DNA from: Methanobacterium sp. UBA8
Lineage (GTDB): Archaea; Methanobacteriota; Methanobacteria; Methanobacteriales; Methanobacteriaceae
NCBI GenBank assembly: GCA_002509665.1
Contig: DADN01000227.1
Location: 1,647 to 17,591, forward strand
Reading direction: 5' to 3'
Length of the DNA: 15,945 bases
A program made the translations under genes and the position numbers. Below, piece by piece: positions 1-7,897 of this stretch (its first letter is position 1; the number at the start of each line of letters is the position of its first letter). The notes under the pieces are model-generated. The model was not told the DNA's origin. It saw only the letters and a program-made list of their open reading frames with translations, and did no database searches.

Positions 1-494
1 AATTTTTCAGACATCTCTTGAATCTCTTTTTTAACGATTTTAAGATGGGGAGATTTAATTTCTTTTTTTAAATAAGGATCAATACCAACTAAATTTTCAA
101 ATCCTGCATCTTTTAAGGAGTATAAGAGGTTACCTGAGCCACAACCAACATCTAATATTTTTGAATCATATTTTAGGTCACATTTGCCAATGGTAGATAA
201 TAAATCGTGAGGATATTTCTTATAAAGTAGTTTACCTAAAAAATTTTTTCTAAATAACGCATATTCATTTCTTTTGGTAGTTAATGCATTTTTCAAAAAT
301 TTGTTATAATCTCTTTTGAATGAATAATATTTTCCAGAGTAGTATTTTCCTATGTTATGTGGAACATGAATTAGTTGGAGGCAACCACAGTGTGAGCATT
401 CTAAATAATCGAAAGATTCTCCTGAATTGAACATCATCTCTTTAATTTTGTAAATTTTATTATTTTGAGAATTATTACATATTTTACAATTCAT
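1..494 (-). CDS. Zinc-ribbon class I SAM-dependent methyltransferase (3' end outside window)
   Basis: The 5' part of a gene whose reading frame stays open from ATG at 494 to the window edge (164 codons seen). The N-terminus has a zinc-ribbon pattern (C3-x2-C6 and C33-x2-C36, with a further C38). A Rossmann methyltransferase core follows, with motif I ILDVGCGSGNLL at residues 113-124 and an acidic ribose-binding position in VGIDP (136-140). This arrangement is typical of methyltransferases found in polysaccharide and antibiotic-sugar clusters, where they methylate a sugar or a lipid-linked glycan in the cytoplasm. The exact substrate cannot be told. It is transcribed divergently from the glycosyltransferase at 1215. 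I see no strong Shine-Dalgarno before the ATG. Family assignment is firm; role in glycan methylation is inferred from context. Confidence 0.85.
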   Translation of the reverse strand, partial: MNCKICNNSQNNKIYKIKEMMFNSGESFDYLECSHCGCLQLIHVPHNIGKYYSGKYYSFKRDYNKFLKNALTTKRNEYALFRKNFLGKLLYKKYPHDLLSTIGKCDLKYDSKILDVGCGSGNLLYSLKDAGFENLVGIDPYLKKEIKSPHLKIVKKEIQEMSEK

Positions 495-1214
495 TTTATC
501 AACTTTATACTCTGTGGGTATCCTTATCAATTTTAGAATTATGTATTTTTTAAATTTTAGTTAATTTAAGGTTATAATGGATTTAAAGATTTTATTTGTC
601 CATTTAAACCATTTTAATTATATATTACCTGTTTATAATGCTTTTTAAGTTGTTATGACAAGTTCTATATTAAAAACTATAATTTTAATGATTTTTATTA
701 CAGTTCTTCCTATGACGTAAATGTAAATTTATTTTCTAAGTATTATGAATACTTATTATTATATTATTAGTATATTAAAATATATAAATTTTTTTAATAT
801 AAAAAAAAAGAATATTTTTTTAATTAGGTGTAAATTTAAATAATTTGATTCAATTTAAAAATTCAAAAAGTGTTAAATTTTAATTCACGTGGTATAACAA
901 TAAATATAATTATAATTTAACTTTATGAAACTTAAAAAAAGAAATTTAGATTTAATTAAAGGTGTAATTGTTTATTTATTTCTATTATTTATTCTATTGT
1001 ATATATGAATCATTTTTGGATTGTATATTTATTTTGGAAGCTAATATGATGTTTTATGTTCTTATTTTTAGTTGTTAATTTAAATTTTTGCATTTTTTAG
1101 GTGATTCAATCGATATTTCTAATTTTTGCTTATATAATTAGAATAAATTAGCTTAAATATATTATTATATTAAATTACAATAATAATTTATGTCATGGCT
1201 GATAAAATATTAAT
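495..1214. other. AT-rich divergent intergenic region
   Basis: About 720 bases between two divergent genes, almost entirely A and T with many homopolymer runs (for example around 765-840). No conserved protein-coding frame or recognisable pseudogene was found in either direction. It must hold the promoters for the methyltransferase (minus) and the plus-strand glycan block. TATA-like tracts are so frequent that none stands out as unique. Two tiny hydrophobic frames occur: ATG 925 to stop 1008 (27 residues, lysine/arginine-rich start followed by a hydrophobic run) and ATG 655 to stop 720 (21 residues). Both lack a Shine-Dalgarno and may be chance, because T-rich sequence tends to encode hydrophobic residues. 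Confidence 0.7.
1152..1162 (+). promoter_or_regulatory. Possible archaeal TATA box for the plus-strand block
   Basis: The tract cttaaatatat about 55-60 bases before the ATG at 1215 resembles an archaeal TATA box. A start of transcription some 25 bases downstream would leave a leader of about 30 bases. The surrounding sequence is so AT-rich that the match has little specificity, and no clear Shine-Dalgarno precedes the ATG. Weak inference only. Confidence 0.25.
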
Positions 1215-2456
1215 ATGAAAGTTTTAATAATCTATTATAAGCACAGTGCTGTTGTAGGTACAATTCGGATGGGAGGACTTATTAAATATCTACCTTATTT
1301 TGGATGGGAACCTATTGTCTTGACAAATAAACCATCTCCAGAATTAAATAAATTTAAGGTAGTAACTGTGCCTTATGATGACACTTACTATATAAAAAAA
1401 TTACCTGATCTACTTAAAAAGGTAAATGAGAACAGTAATTCAATTATAAAGGTTATCAGATATCTATGGGATGCATTTTTTTTATATCCGGATATACAAA
1501 AGTATTGGTATTATCCCGCGATGCAAGCCGCAAATGATCTGCTGAAAAATCAAGATGTGGATGTAATAGTTAGTTCTTTTCCCCCAGTAACTCCCCATTC
1601 AGTTGGTAAAAGTTTAAAGGAAAAACACGGAATCCCGTGGGTAGCAGATATGCGGGATTTATGGACACAATATAGTTATTATAAGTATAGTCATTTTTTT
1701 CCACGTAAATTATTGGAAAAAAGGTTAGAAGTAAAAACATTAACCAAAGCTGATTGTTTAATAATAGTTTCTAAACCTCTAGCTAAAATTTTGAGAAAGT
1801 TACATAAAACTCATGAAGACATATTTATAATTCCCAATGGGTTTGATCCAGAGAATGTCAATCCAGGAATTCCTTTAACAGAAAAATTCAGTATAACTTA
1901 TGCTGGAGGTTTATGGAATGGCAAAAGAGATCCTGGAATTTTATTTGATGCAATTAAACAATTAGATTTGGAAAATAAGATAAATATAACTGATTTTGAA
2001 CTTAATTTTTTTGGGCCTGATGGGGATCTGCTTAGGAAAATGGTAGAAAAGCATGATATAGCAGATATAGTTAATATAAATGGGCTAATTCCTCGAGATG
2101 AAGTAATTAAAAGGGAATGGAGATCCCAAATGTTGTTATTATTAATGTGGGATAATCCTCATGAAGAAGGAGTTTTTACAGGTAAAATTTTTGAATATCT
2201 CGCTGCAAAAAGACCAATAATTTCTATAGGTTACAAAGGAGGAGTAGTCGATGAACTACTTGCAAAAACTAGTGCAGGTATTAGTTTAAATGGTATAGGC
2301 GAAATAAAAGAAGAAATATTTAGGGCATATTCTGAATTTAAATCTAATGGAAAAGTTAGTTATAATGGAATTTCTGAAGAAATAAATAAATACAGCCATA
2401 AAGAGATGGCTAAAAAGTTTTCGGATGTTTTTAATATTATTATTAAAAAAAGCTAA
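1215..2456 (+). CDS. Glycosyltransferase, GT4-like (GT-B fold)
   Basis: A 413-residue cytoplasmic or membrane-associated glycosyltransferase of normal length. The N-terminal domain begins with a Rossmann strand MKVLIIYY and carries IVSSFPPVTPHSVG (118-131) and WVADMRDLW (142-150), a signature of GT4-like N-terminal acceptor domains. The C-terminal donor domain includes IPNGFDP (206-212), YAGGLWNGKRDP (229-240) and GKIFEYLAAKRPI (323-335), the region that contacts the nucleotide sugar. No signal peptide is seen. It should add one sugar to a lipid-linked glycan; donor and acceptor are unknown. The start at 1215 is the first in-frame ATG after a stop at 1203. It leads a block with the flippase 45 bases downstream and the ligase-like gene after it, which suggests co-transcription. 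Confidence 0.88.
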   Translation: MKVLIIYYKHSAVVGTIRMGGLIKYLPYFGWEPIVLTNKPSPELNKFKVVTVPYDDTYYIKKLPDLLKKVNENSNSIIKVIRYLWDAFFLYPDIQKYWYYPAMQAANDLLKNQDVDVIVSSFPPVTPHSVGKSLKEKHGIPWVADMRDLWTQYSYYKYSHFFPRKLLEKRLEVKTLTKADCLIIVSKPLAKILRKLHKTHEDIFIIPNGFDPENVNPGIPLTEKFSITYAGGLWNGKRDPGILFDAIKQLDLENKINITDFELNFFGPDGDLLRKMVEKHDIADIVNINGLIPRDEVIKREWRSQMLLLLMWDNPHEEGVFTGKIFEYLAAKRPIISIGYKGGVVDELLAKTSAGISLNGIGEIKEEIFRAYSEFKSNGKVSYNGISEEINKYSHKEMAKKFSDVFNIIIKKS

Positions 2457-2501
2457 GTTTACAATCTTAAAAGGAAGTTTAGTGGTATTAAACGTGATTA
2501 A

Positions 2502-3962
2502 ATGGATGAAACTAAAAAATTCGCTTTTGATGTTGGTGTAACCTTCTTTGCTACCATTCTTATAACTATAATAAGCTTCGTATTATCAATCTTTTTAGCT
2601 AGATATCTTGGACCTGGTGATTTAGGAGTATATAGAGAAGCATTAACATTTAATTCCATCGCTACACTGATCTGTGCAATAGGTATTCCGCCGGCAATGA
2701 TAAAATATTTGGCTGAATACAAAGGGGATAAACTTAAAATCGATCAGTATACATCTTCGAGTATAATAACCTGTATAATCTTGGGAATAATTTTTGTTTT
2801 TTTATTTTATTTTTCTTCAGGGTTAATCGCTTATATATTTAAAATGCCAAAACTGGAGATTTTGATAAAAATACTGGTGTTTTCATTTCCATTTGCTCTT
2901 TTAAATAATGTTTTATTATCCTTTTTAAATGGTTTGAGAAAAATGAAATTATATGGCATTAGTATCATTATTCAAAATATTGCCATGGTCATCATAACTG
3001 TATTTTTTGTTTATAATGGGTGGGGAAGTACAGGTGCAGTGCTTGGAATTCTCCTGTCTTCTATTATTTTAAGTATTTTTTTGATCATCTGCTGTAAAAA
3101 CTATTTTGAATTCACATTTAAATTATACAAAGAGACAACAAAAACATTATTGAATTATGGTGCTAGAATTTTGTCAACAAGTGCATTAAATGAAATAAAC
3201 AATCAAATGGACATTATTTTAGGGGGGATTCTTTTAATTTCATCGTCTGTAGGTTTTTATAGTGTAGCTGTTGGTTTGAGCAATTTTTTTTGGATAATTC
3301 CTCTGTCTATACAGAAAATAACCTATCCTGCTACATCTGAATATTGGGGAAAGAATAATAAATCTGCAATTAATATAATGATGGATAAAACTATGAAATA
3401 TTCAACAGTTATTTTAGTATTTTTGGGATTACTCGTTGGATTTTTTGCAGCGGATATAATAACTATATTATATAAATCTAATTATCTTTATGCCGTCATT
3501 CCTTTGCAGATATTACTTATAGGGACGGTAATAAGGGGTAGTATTGCTCAACCAATAAGTGGGGCATTAATTAGTGTAGGAAAAGCAAATTTAACTTTTA
3601 AGATAACGGCTTTAATGATGTCAATAAATGTTATTTTAGATATTATATTAATTCCTCACTTTGATATAATGGGAGCAGCGATAGCATCTATGATATCTTT
3701 GGCAGGGGGCTCTTTTCTTAATCTATTTTTCACAGTTAAACATTTATCAATTAAAGTAGATGTTAACTGGTTTTTGAAGATGATGGGAGTAGTTATTTTT
3801 GCTTTAATATTATTTAAATTAGGGACATTATTTTTAAGTACAGTTATAGTAGGCTCTATAATTTTGACACTTTATTTAATAGGGATATTTAAACTTTTTA
3901 TCACGGAAGAAGATGTTTATATATTTAAATCATTAATAAATTCGTCGATATATCGTAGGTGA
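2502..3962 (+). CDS. Polysaccharide/oligosaccharide flippase (Wzx-like, PST/MOP superfamily)
   Basis: A 486-residue integral membrane protein with about 12-14 hydrophobic helices spread along its length. Its N-terminus fits the Wzx/PST pattern: a first helix, then LARYLGPGDLGVY (residues 32-44), a motif very common in this family. Such proteins move undecaprenyl- or dolichyl-linked oligosaccharides across the cytoplasmic membrane. The ATG at 2502 is preceded by GTGATT (2494-2499), a Shine-Dalgarno match at close spacing. Its TGA stop at 3960-3962 lies inside the ribosome binding site AGGTGA (3957-3962) of the next gene, so the two are almost certainly translated from one mRNA. The substrate glycan is unknown. 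A second, divergent flippase is encoded at 5955-7286. Confidence 0.9.
   Translation: MDETKKFAFDVGVTFFATILITIISFVLSIFLARYLGPGDLGVYREALTFNSIATLICAIGIPPAMIKYLAEYKGDKLKIDQYTSSSIITCIILGIIFVFLFYFSSGLIAYIFKMPKLEILIKILVFSFPFALLNNVLLSFLNGLRKMKLYGISIIIQNIAMVIITVFFVYNGWGSTGAVLGILLSSIILSIFLIICCKNYFEFTFKLYKETTKTLLNYGARILSTSALNEINNQMDIILGGILLISSSVGFYSVAVGLSNFFWIIPLSIQKITYPATSEYWGKNNKSAINIMMDKTMKYSTVILVFLGLLVGFFAADIITILYKSNYLYAVIPLQILLIGTVIRGSIAQPISGALISVGKANLTFKITALMMSINVILDIILIPHFDIMGAAIASMISLAGGSFLNLFFTVKHLSIKVDVNWFLKMMGVVIFALILFKLGTLFLSTVIVGSIILTLYLIGIFKLFITEEDVYIFKSLINSSIYRR
3957..3962 (+). promoter_or_regulatory. Ribosome binding site overlapping upstream stop codon
   Basis: AGGTGA sits four bases before the ATG at 3967 and contains the TGA stop of the flippase. 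It fixes the start of the downstream gene and implies translational coupling of the two. Confidence 0.75.
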
Positions 3963-3966
3963 GAAT

Positions 3967-5841
3967 ATGCCGGGATTACTGGGCTTCATTCATAAAAATT
4001 CTATAAAAGAAACAAATAATGAAAACATCATAGAAAAAATGATAGATTCTATAATGCATGAAAGTTTTTACAAGGTAGATAAATATATTAATTCCTCTTT
4101 AGGGTTAGCTAGAGTACATCTTGATACTTTCAATCCAGAAAAGCAACCTATTTTTAATAGTGATGGTTCTTTATGCATTTTTTTTGATGGAAAAATATAT
4201 GATTACAATGAAGATATGGAAAAGTTAGAATATGAGGGATACAGGTTTAAATATAAAAATGATGCTGAATATTGTTTATATTCTTTCGAAAAATATGGTA
4301 AAGAATTTGTTAAAAAATTGAATGGGTCATTTGTTTTTATTATATTAGATCTTAAAAAAGAGAAATTATTTATTTTTAATGATAGATATGGTCTTAGACC
4401 GTTATATTATTTTTTTAAGGAAACTTTTATCTTTTCTTGTGAGGTAAAAGCAATATTAAAATATCCTAAATTTAAAAAGAAATTAAAATATGAATCTGTA
4501 ATTGATTGGTTTAATTTCAGCACTATTTTAGGTGATAGAACATTTTTTGAAGATATTTATCTTTTACCCCCTGCATCAATTATGGTTTATGACGGTAAAG
4601 AATTATCCATTGATCAATACTGGGACTATGATTATGAACCGGATTACAATAAATCTGAAGATGAATTTATTGAAGAACTTATATCAACCATGAAGAATGC
4701 TGTTGAAACCCGAATGGAAAATGGTTATAGTTACGGTTTATCTTTGAGTGGAGGATTAGATTCAAGGGTTATTTTGGCTCCAATGGACATAGATAAACAA
4801 AAGGAAGTTATACCCTTTACATTTGGTCCTGAAGATTGTGATGAGGCTAAAATCGCGAAAAAAGTTTCTAAAAAAGTAGGCTTAAACATTAATACATTAG
4901 ATATTACTCCTGAGATGATTATCGAGAACGCTCAAAATATGGTGTATTACTCTGATGGACTGGTTTATATAGGTTACAGTTATGTTATTCCTCTTTTTAA
5001 GATTATGAAAAATAAGATTGATGTAGTGTTTGATGGTCTTGCTTTAGATTTAACTTTAGGGGGAAGTTATCTAGGATCTCTTTTGGATAAAAAAGTAATT
5101 AATACTGAAAGCAACGTGAACATATTAAAGCTATTGATTGAAATAACAACACTCTTCAATGACCATGAACTAGATGAACTGTTAATTGAAGGTTATAATG
5201 GTTATAAAGGTATGGATAGTTTTAAAAAGGAATTTAACCTGATTAATGAAAAGGATAAAGCAAACCATTCTGATATATTTATCCTTAAAAATCGAGTTAG
5301 AAGATCTGTTTTAATGTCTCATGTACTAATTAGGACTATAATGGAAAATTCTGTACCGACATATGATAATAATATGATGGAATTAATATCAAGAATACCT
5401 CCTGAATCACGCTTTTATCACAGGTTGTATCGTAAATTTTTAATTAAACTTTCACCGGAATTGTCTAAAATTCCTTATAATTTAACAATGGTCCGGGCTG
5501 ATTACCCTTTAATTTTATGGGCATTAGGGAGCTACTATCACCTAAAAAAAGAAGGGTTGAAGATGCTGATTAATAGACTATTCCTGGGAAAAATTTTCCT
5601 TCCAAATAAAAGAGGTTATCTTAATTTTAACCAGTGGTTTAGAGTCAATGAAAATTGGAAAAATTATTTTAAAGAATTGTTGCTAACTGAAAAAACAGTC
5701 TCAAAAGAATATCTAAATCAAAAGTATATTCAAAAGTTAATATCTGAGCATGAAAATGGAGAAGGGGACAATGCTTTGAAAATACTTCATATTGCATCAT
5801 TTGAGATCTTTTTAAGGCTCTTTTTTGAAGAGAATAGTTGA
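3967..5841 (+). CDS. Asparagine-synthetase-like amide ligase with a degenerate glutaminase domain
   Basis: A 624-residue protein with the two-domain layout of AsnB. Residues 1 to about 190 match the N-terminal nucleophile glutaminase fold and residues about 225-600 the ATP-pyrophosphatase synthetase domain. The ATP-binding PP-loop is intact (SGGLDS, 261-266). The glutaminase looks dead: the essential Cys2 of AsnB is Pro2 (MPGLLGF), the NGEIYN motif reads DGKIYD (74-79), and the Arg-rich LGHRRL region reads LGLARV (45-50). The synthetase motif SGEGADELFGG is also altered (DGLALDLTLGG, 356-366), keeping one Asp but losing two Glu positions that act in asparagine formation. Relatives in glycan clusters are thought to form amides on uronic acids, and others such as beta-lactam synthetase use non-ammonia amines. 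It probably adenylates a carboxylate and joins it to ammonia or an amine, perhaps C-6 of the sugar acid made by the minus-strand block; that role is inferred. Confidence 0.82.
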   Translation: MPGLLGFIHKNSIKETNNENIIEKMIDSIMHESFYKVDKYINSSLGLARVHLDTFNPEKQPIFNSDGSLCIFFDGKIYDYNEDMEKLEYEGYRFKYKNDAEYCLYSFEKYGKEFVKKLNGSFVFIILDLKKEKLFIFNDRYGLRPLYYFFKETFIFSCEVKAILKYPKFKKKLKYESVIDWFNFSTILGDRTFFEDIYLLPPASIMVYDGKELSIDQYWDYDYEPDYNKSEDEFIEELISTMKNAVETRMENGYSYGLSLSGGLDSRVILAPMDIDKQKEVIPFTFGPEDCDEAKIAKKVSKKVGLNINTLDITPEMIIENAQNMVYYSDGLVYIGYSYVIPLFKIMKNKIDVVFDGLALDLTLGGSYLGSLLDKKVINTESNVNILKLLIEITTLFNDHELDELLIEGYNGYKGMDSFKKEFNLINEKDKANHSDIFILKNRVRRSVLMSHVLIRTIMENSVPTYDNNMMELISRIPPESRFYHRLYRKFLIKLSPELSKIPYNLTMVRADYPLILWALGSYYHLKKEGLKMLINRLFLGKIFLPNKRGYLNFNQWFRVNENWKNYFKELLLTEKTVSKEYLNQKYIQKLISEHENGEGDNALKILHIASFEIFLRLFFEENS

Positions 5842-5889
5842 TATATTAATGCTTCATTTTACATTTAAAATTATGTGATATGTTTATAG

Positions 5890-5927
5890 GTGATGATAAG
5901 GAAAATGATCTGGTTATTTATCATCAC
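5890..5927. terminator. Stem-loop between convergent genes, possible terminator
   Basis: GTGATGATAA (5890-5899) and TTATCATCAC (5918-5927) form a perfect 10-bp inverted repeat with an 18-base loop, in the 113-base gap between the two convergent blocks. On the minus strand a T-rich tract (opposite the A-run at about 5934-5940) lies between the flippase stop and the stem, as expected for an archaeal oligo-T terminator. The hairpin may end transcription in both directions or protect 3' ends. The structure is seen; the function is inferred. Confidence 0.4.
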
Positions 5928-5954
5928 AATATGAAAAAAGATTGAAAATAAGAA

Positions 5955-7286
5955 TTAATATTTTGAAATAATTTTTTTAAATCTAATTTGAACAACTTCT
6001 CTTATTTTCAGTAAAAATTCATTATAAAGTTTAATATCCGGTTTTTTTATAATTAATGTTTCTGAAATTGTGTTATTTGATAGTTTAAGGAAGCTTGCTA
6101 AAACTATTAGTGTAGCAGCAGTGTAAGATATACTAGAAGCTAAAACAGACCCTGTAATTCCCATTTGTGGAATAAAAATAATATTTAGGGGAATATTAAC
6201 AATTAATGATATAACCGACGCATAAGTAGTTATTAATGGTTTCCCACGACCTGTTATTTCATTGCTCAAAACTTTACAGATACTTAAAGCAATTATTCCG
6301 GGTAGAAGTACCCATAAAGGTTCAAGAGCAGGTAAGTACTGGGAACCAAACAAAATTAATATTATATATTTTCCTGTGAAAAATAAGAGTACTGCAAGTA
6401 TCATTGTTATAAATAATGTGTTACGACAAATTCGAGGTGTTGATTCATTCCTGGCTTTATCACTTAAAGAAGGAGTTCTTGCAAATACTAATGTGCCTAC
6501 AGCACTAGGCAAGTACCATAATGATTCTGCAAGTCCAACTGATATAGAATAGTAACCAACACTTCCAAAGTTTAATAGTAATCCAATTAGAAACATGTCT
6601 ATTCTGTAATTAAAAAACTGAATTACATTACCTAAATAACTTTTTGAACCGAATTTCACGCTTTTTTTGAAAAGATTTAAATTAAAATGTAATTTAAATT
6701 TTGTAGATTTATAAACCAATATTATTGGTATTATAGCTGCAGTTACAAAGGATGTAGTCCATGAAATAATTACAGCCCCTAAATCCCCATGTACAAATAA
6801 AAGGAGTATAACAATCAGCGATAGATAGATGATGCTTTGACTAATACTTGTAATGTTGTACTCTTTTATCCTGTTTTGACCCAGTAAGATGTATTGAAAA
6901 TAAAACATCAAAAGAATAAAAGGTGTTACAATGGAGGCTATTATTACAAGACTTGGACTAATATTTTTAAATGCAGATGGATCGAGATAGAATAATATTG
7001 GAATAATCATTGAAAGAATTATTCCAAGCAAAAATGCAGATATTAATGAGTTTGAAGCAATTTCACTCCATGTATATTTTTTTTTAACACCAAAGTATGT
7101 ATTAGATATATTAATTCCTAAGTTCCCGAATGTACTTAACAAAGTAAATATCAGTATGATAATTGAATATATTCCCACTTTTTCGGGGCCCAATGTTCTC
7201 GCTAAGATAACTGAGATAATTATTCCTAAAATTACCGTTATTAATTGAATAGAGAATGTTAAGAGAGTATCCTTTATGAATTTCAT
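5955..7286 (-). CDS. Second polysaccharide flippase (Wzx-like, PST/MOP superfamily)
   Basis: A 443-residue membrane protein with about 12-14 hydrophobic segments. It has the N-terminal family pattern ILARTLGPEKVGIYS (residues 27-41) and a charged cytoplasmic tail. It belongs to the same superfamily as the 2502-3962 protein but is clearly divergent in sequence, so this is not a recent duplicate. It should translocate a lipid-linked oligosaccharide. The ATG at 7286 has a good Shine-Dalgarno, TAGGAGA, six bases upstream. The gene is last in the minus-strand block and follows the acyltransferase pseudogene after an 83-base gap. It may be served by the long operon or by a local promoter in 7287-7369; no convincing TATA box is visible there. 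Confidence 0.88.
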   Translation of the reverse strand: MKFIKDTLLTFSIQLITVILGIIISVILARTLGPEKVGIYSIIILIFTLLSTFGNLGINISNTYFGVKKKYTWSEIASNSLISAFLLGIILSMIIPILFYLDPSAFKNISPSLVIIASIVTPFILLMFYFQYILLGQNRIKEYNITSISQSIIYLSLIVILLLFVHGDLGAVIISWTTSFVTAAIIPIILVYKSTKFKLHFNLNLFKKSVKFGSKSYLGNVIQFFNYRIDMFLIGLLLNFGSVGYYSISVGLAESLWYLPSAVGTLVFARTPSLSDKARNESTPRICRNTLFITMILAVLLFFTGKYIILILFGSQYLPALEPLWVLLPGIIALSICKVLSNEITGRGKPLITTYASVISLIVNIPLNIIFIPQMGITGSVLASSISYTAATLIVLASFLKLSNNTISETLIIKKPDIKLYNEFLLKIREVVQIRFKKIISKY

Positions 7287-7369
7287 TTAATTCTCCTACA
7301 AATAGTTATCATACAAATGTATCATCACCGATTTTTTAATTGTAACGAATTCTATGGTGTGATTGTATG

Positions 7370-7897
7370 TTATATGTCTTCCAGATGAACTTTGGGTCTT
7401 TTTCCTATATTTCTACAAGGGAACCGATATTAATACTCTAATGTTCAATATCTTTTAATACTAGGCTATTGCGCCTAATTATTGCTCATTCTCCAACTAC
7501 AACGTTGGGATTGCATTGGTTACTATAAATGCATCTCTCTATTACGACTTTGCATTTAATTAAATTCTTTTGTTCAAGTGGCAAGGCGGTAAACATTCTT
7601 TTTCCATTATGATATGTGTATGTATCGGTTAATATTTGGAACTGCAGGCCAAAACAGCATAATCACCGATTTCAAGCTCTACTACCAACAATACTTACAA
7701 AAGATGCAATATGGGTGTATTTTCCATTGCAGTACTTTGCCGCCGTTTATAAGACTAAAGTCATTTATAATCGAATGGTTTCCAACTTCTACCATTTATG
7801 GTCTTATAATCTTTGAAAGAGGATATATTTTAATGTTATTTCTACAATTCTTTAGAATGCTTTTTATATTTTCGTTTGTCAATCTTTTCACTCTCAC
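7370..7897 (-). pseudogene. Decayed hexapeptide-repeat (left-handed beta-helix) acyltransferase
   Basis: No long open frame remains, but successive frames read a clear acyltransferase in order. From GTG 7897: VRVKRLTNENIKSIL and a linker to about 7800; VEVGNHSIINDFSLINGGK (about 7792-7738); KYTHIASFVSIVGS (from 7722); ELEIGDYAVLACSSK (from 7679); a loop with YHNGKRM and KCKVVIER (about 7634-7538); DAFIVTNAI (7535-7509); NVVVGE, stop, AIIRRNSLVLKDIEH (7506-7441); PCRNIGKRPKVHLEDI and a TAA at 7370-7372. Recurrent I/V-G-x-x hexapeptides and the C-terminal NVVVGE/SPCRNIG pattern are typical of sugar O- or N-acetyltransferases. At least six frameshifts and several stops are needed, so it cannot be functional. 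Total length (about 176 codons) is normal. The GTG overlaps the TGA of the upstream methyltransferase (GTGA), showing it was once a coupled operon member. Its position near the 4,6-dehydratase and broken aminotransferase suggests it acylated a 4-amino sugar. Confidence 0.85.

Noticed and set aside
655..720. 21-codon hydrophobic open frame (ATG to TAA) in the AT-rich spacer
   Set aside because: No ribosome binding site, no charged start, and T-rich sequence yields hydrophobic frames by chance.
886..891. CACGTG palindrome in the AT-rich spacer
   Set aside because: Six bases only, no second copy or surrounding symmetry; no reason to call it an operator.
5904..5935. Mini-peptide frame of about nine codons starting inside the stem-loop, with GGTGAT upstream
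   Set aside because: Too short; the GGTGAT is explained by the inverted repeat.
7311..7322. ATACA-AA-TGTAT short palindrome upstream of the second flippase
   Set aside because: Five-base arms in AT-rich DNA are expected by chance, and no partner site was seen.
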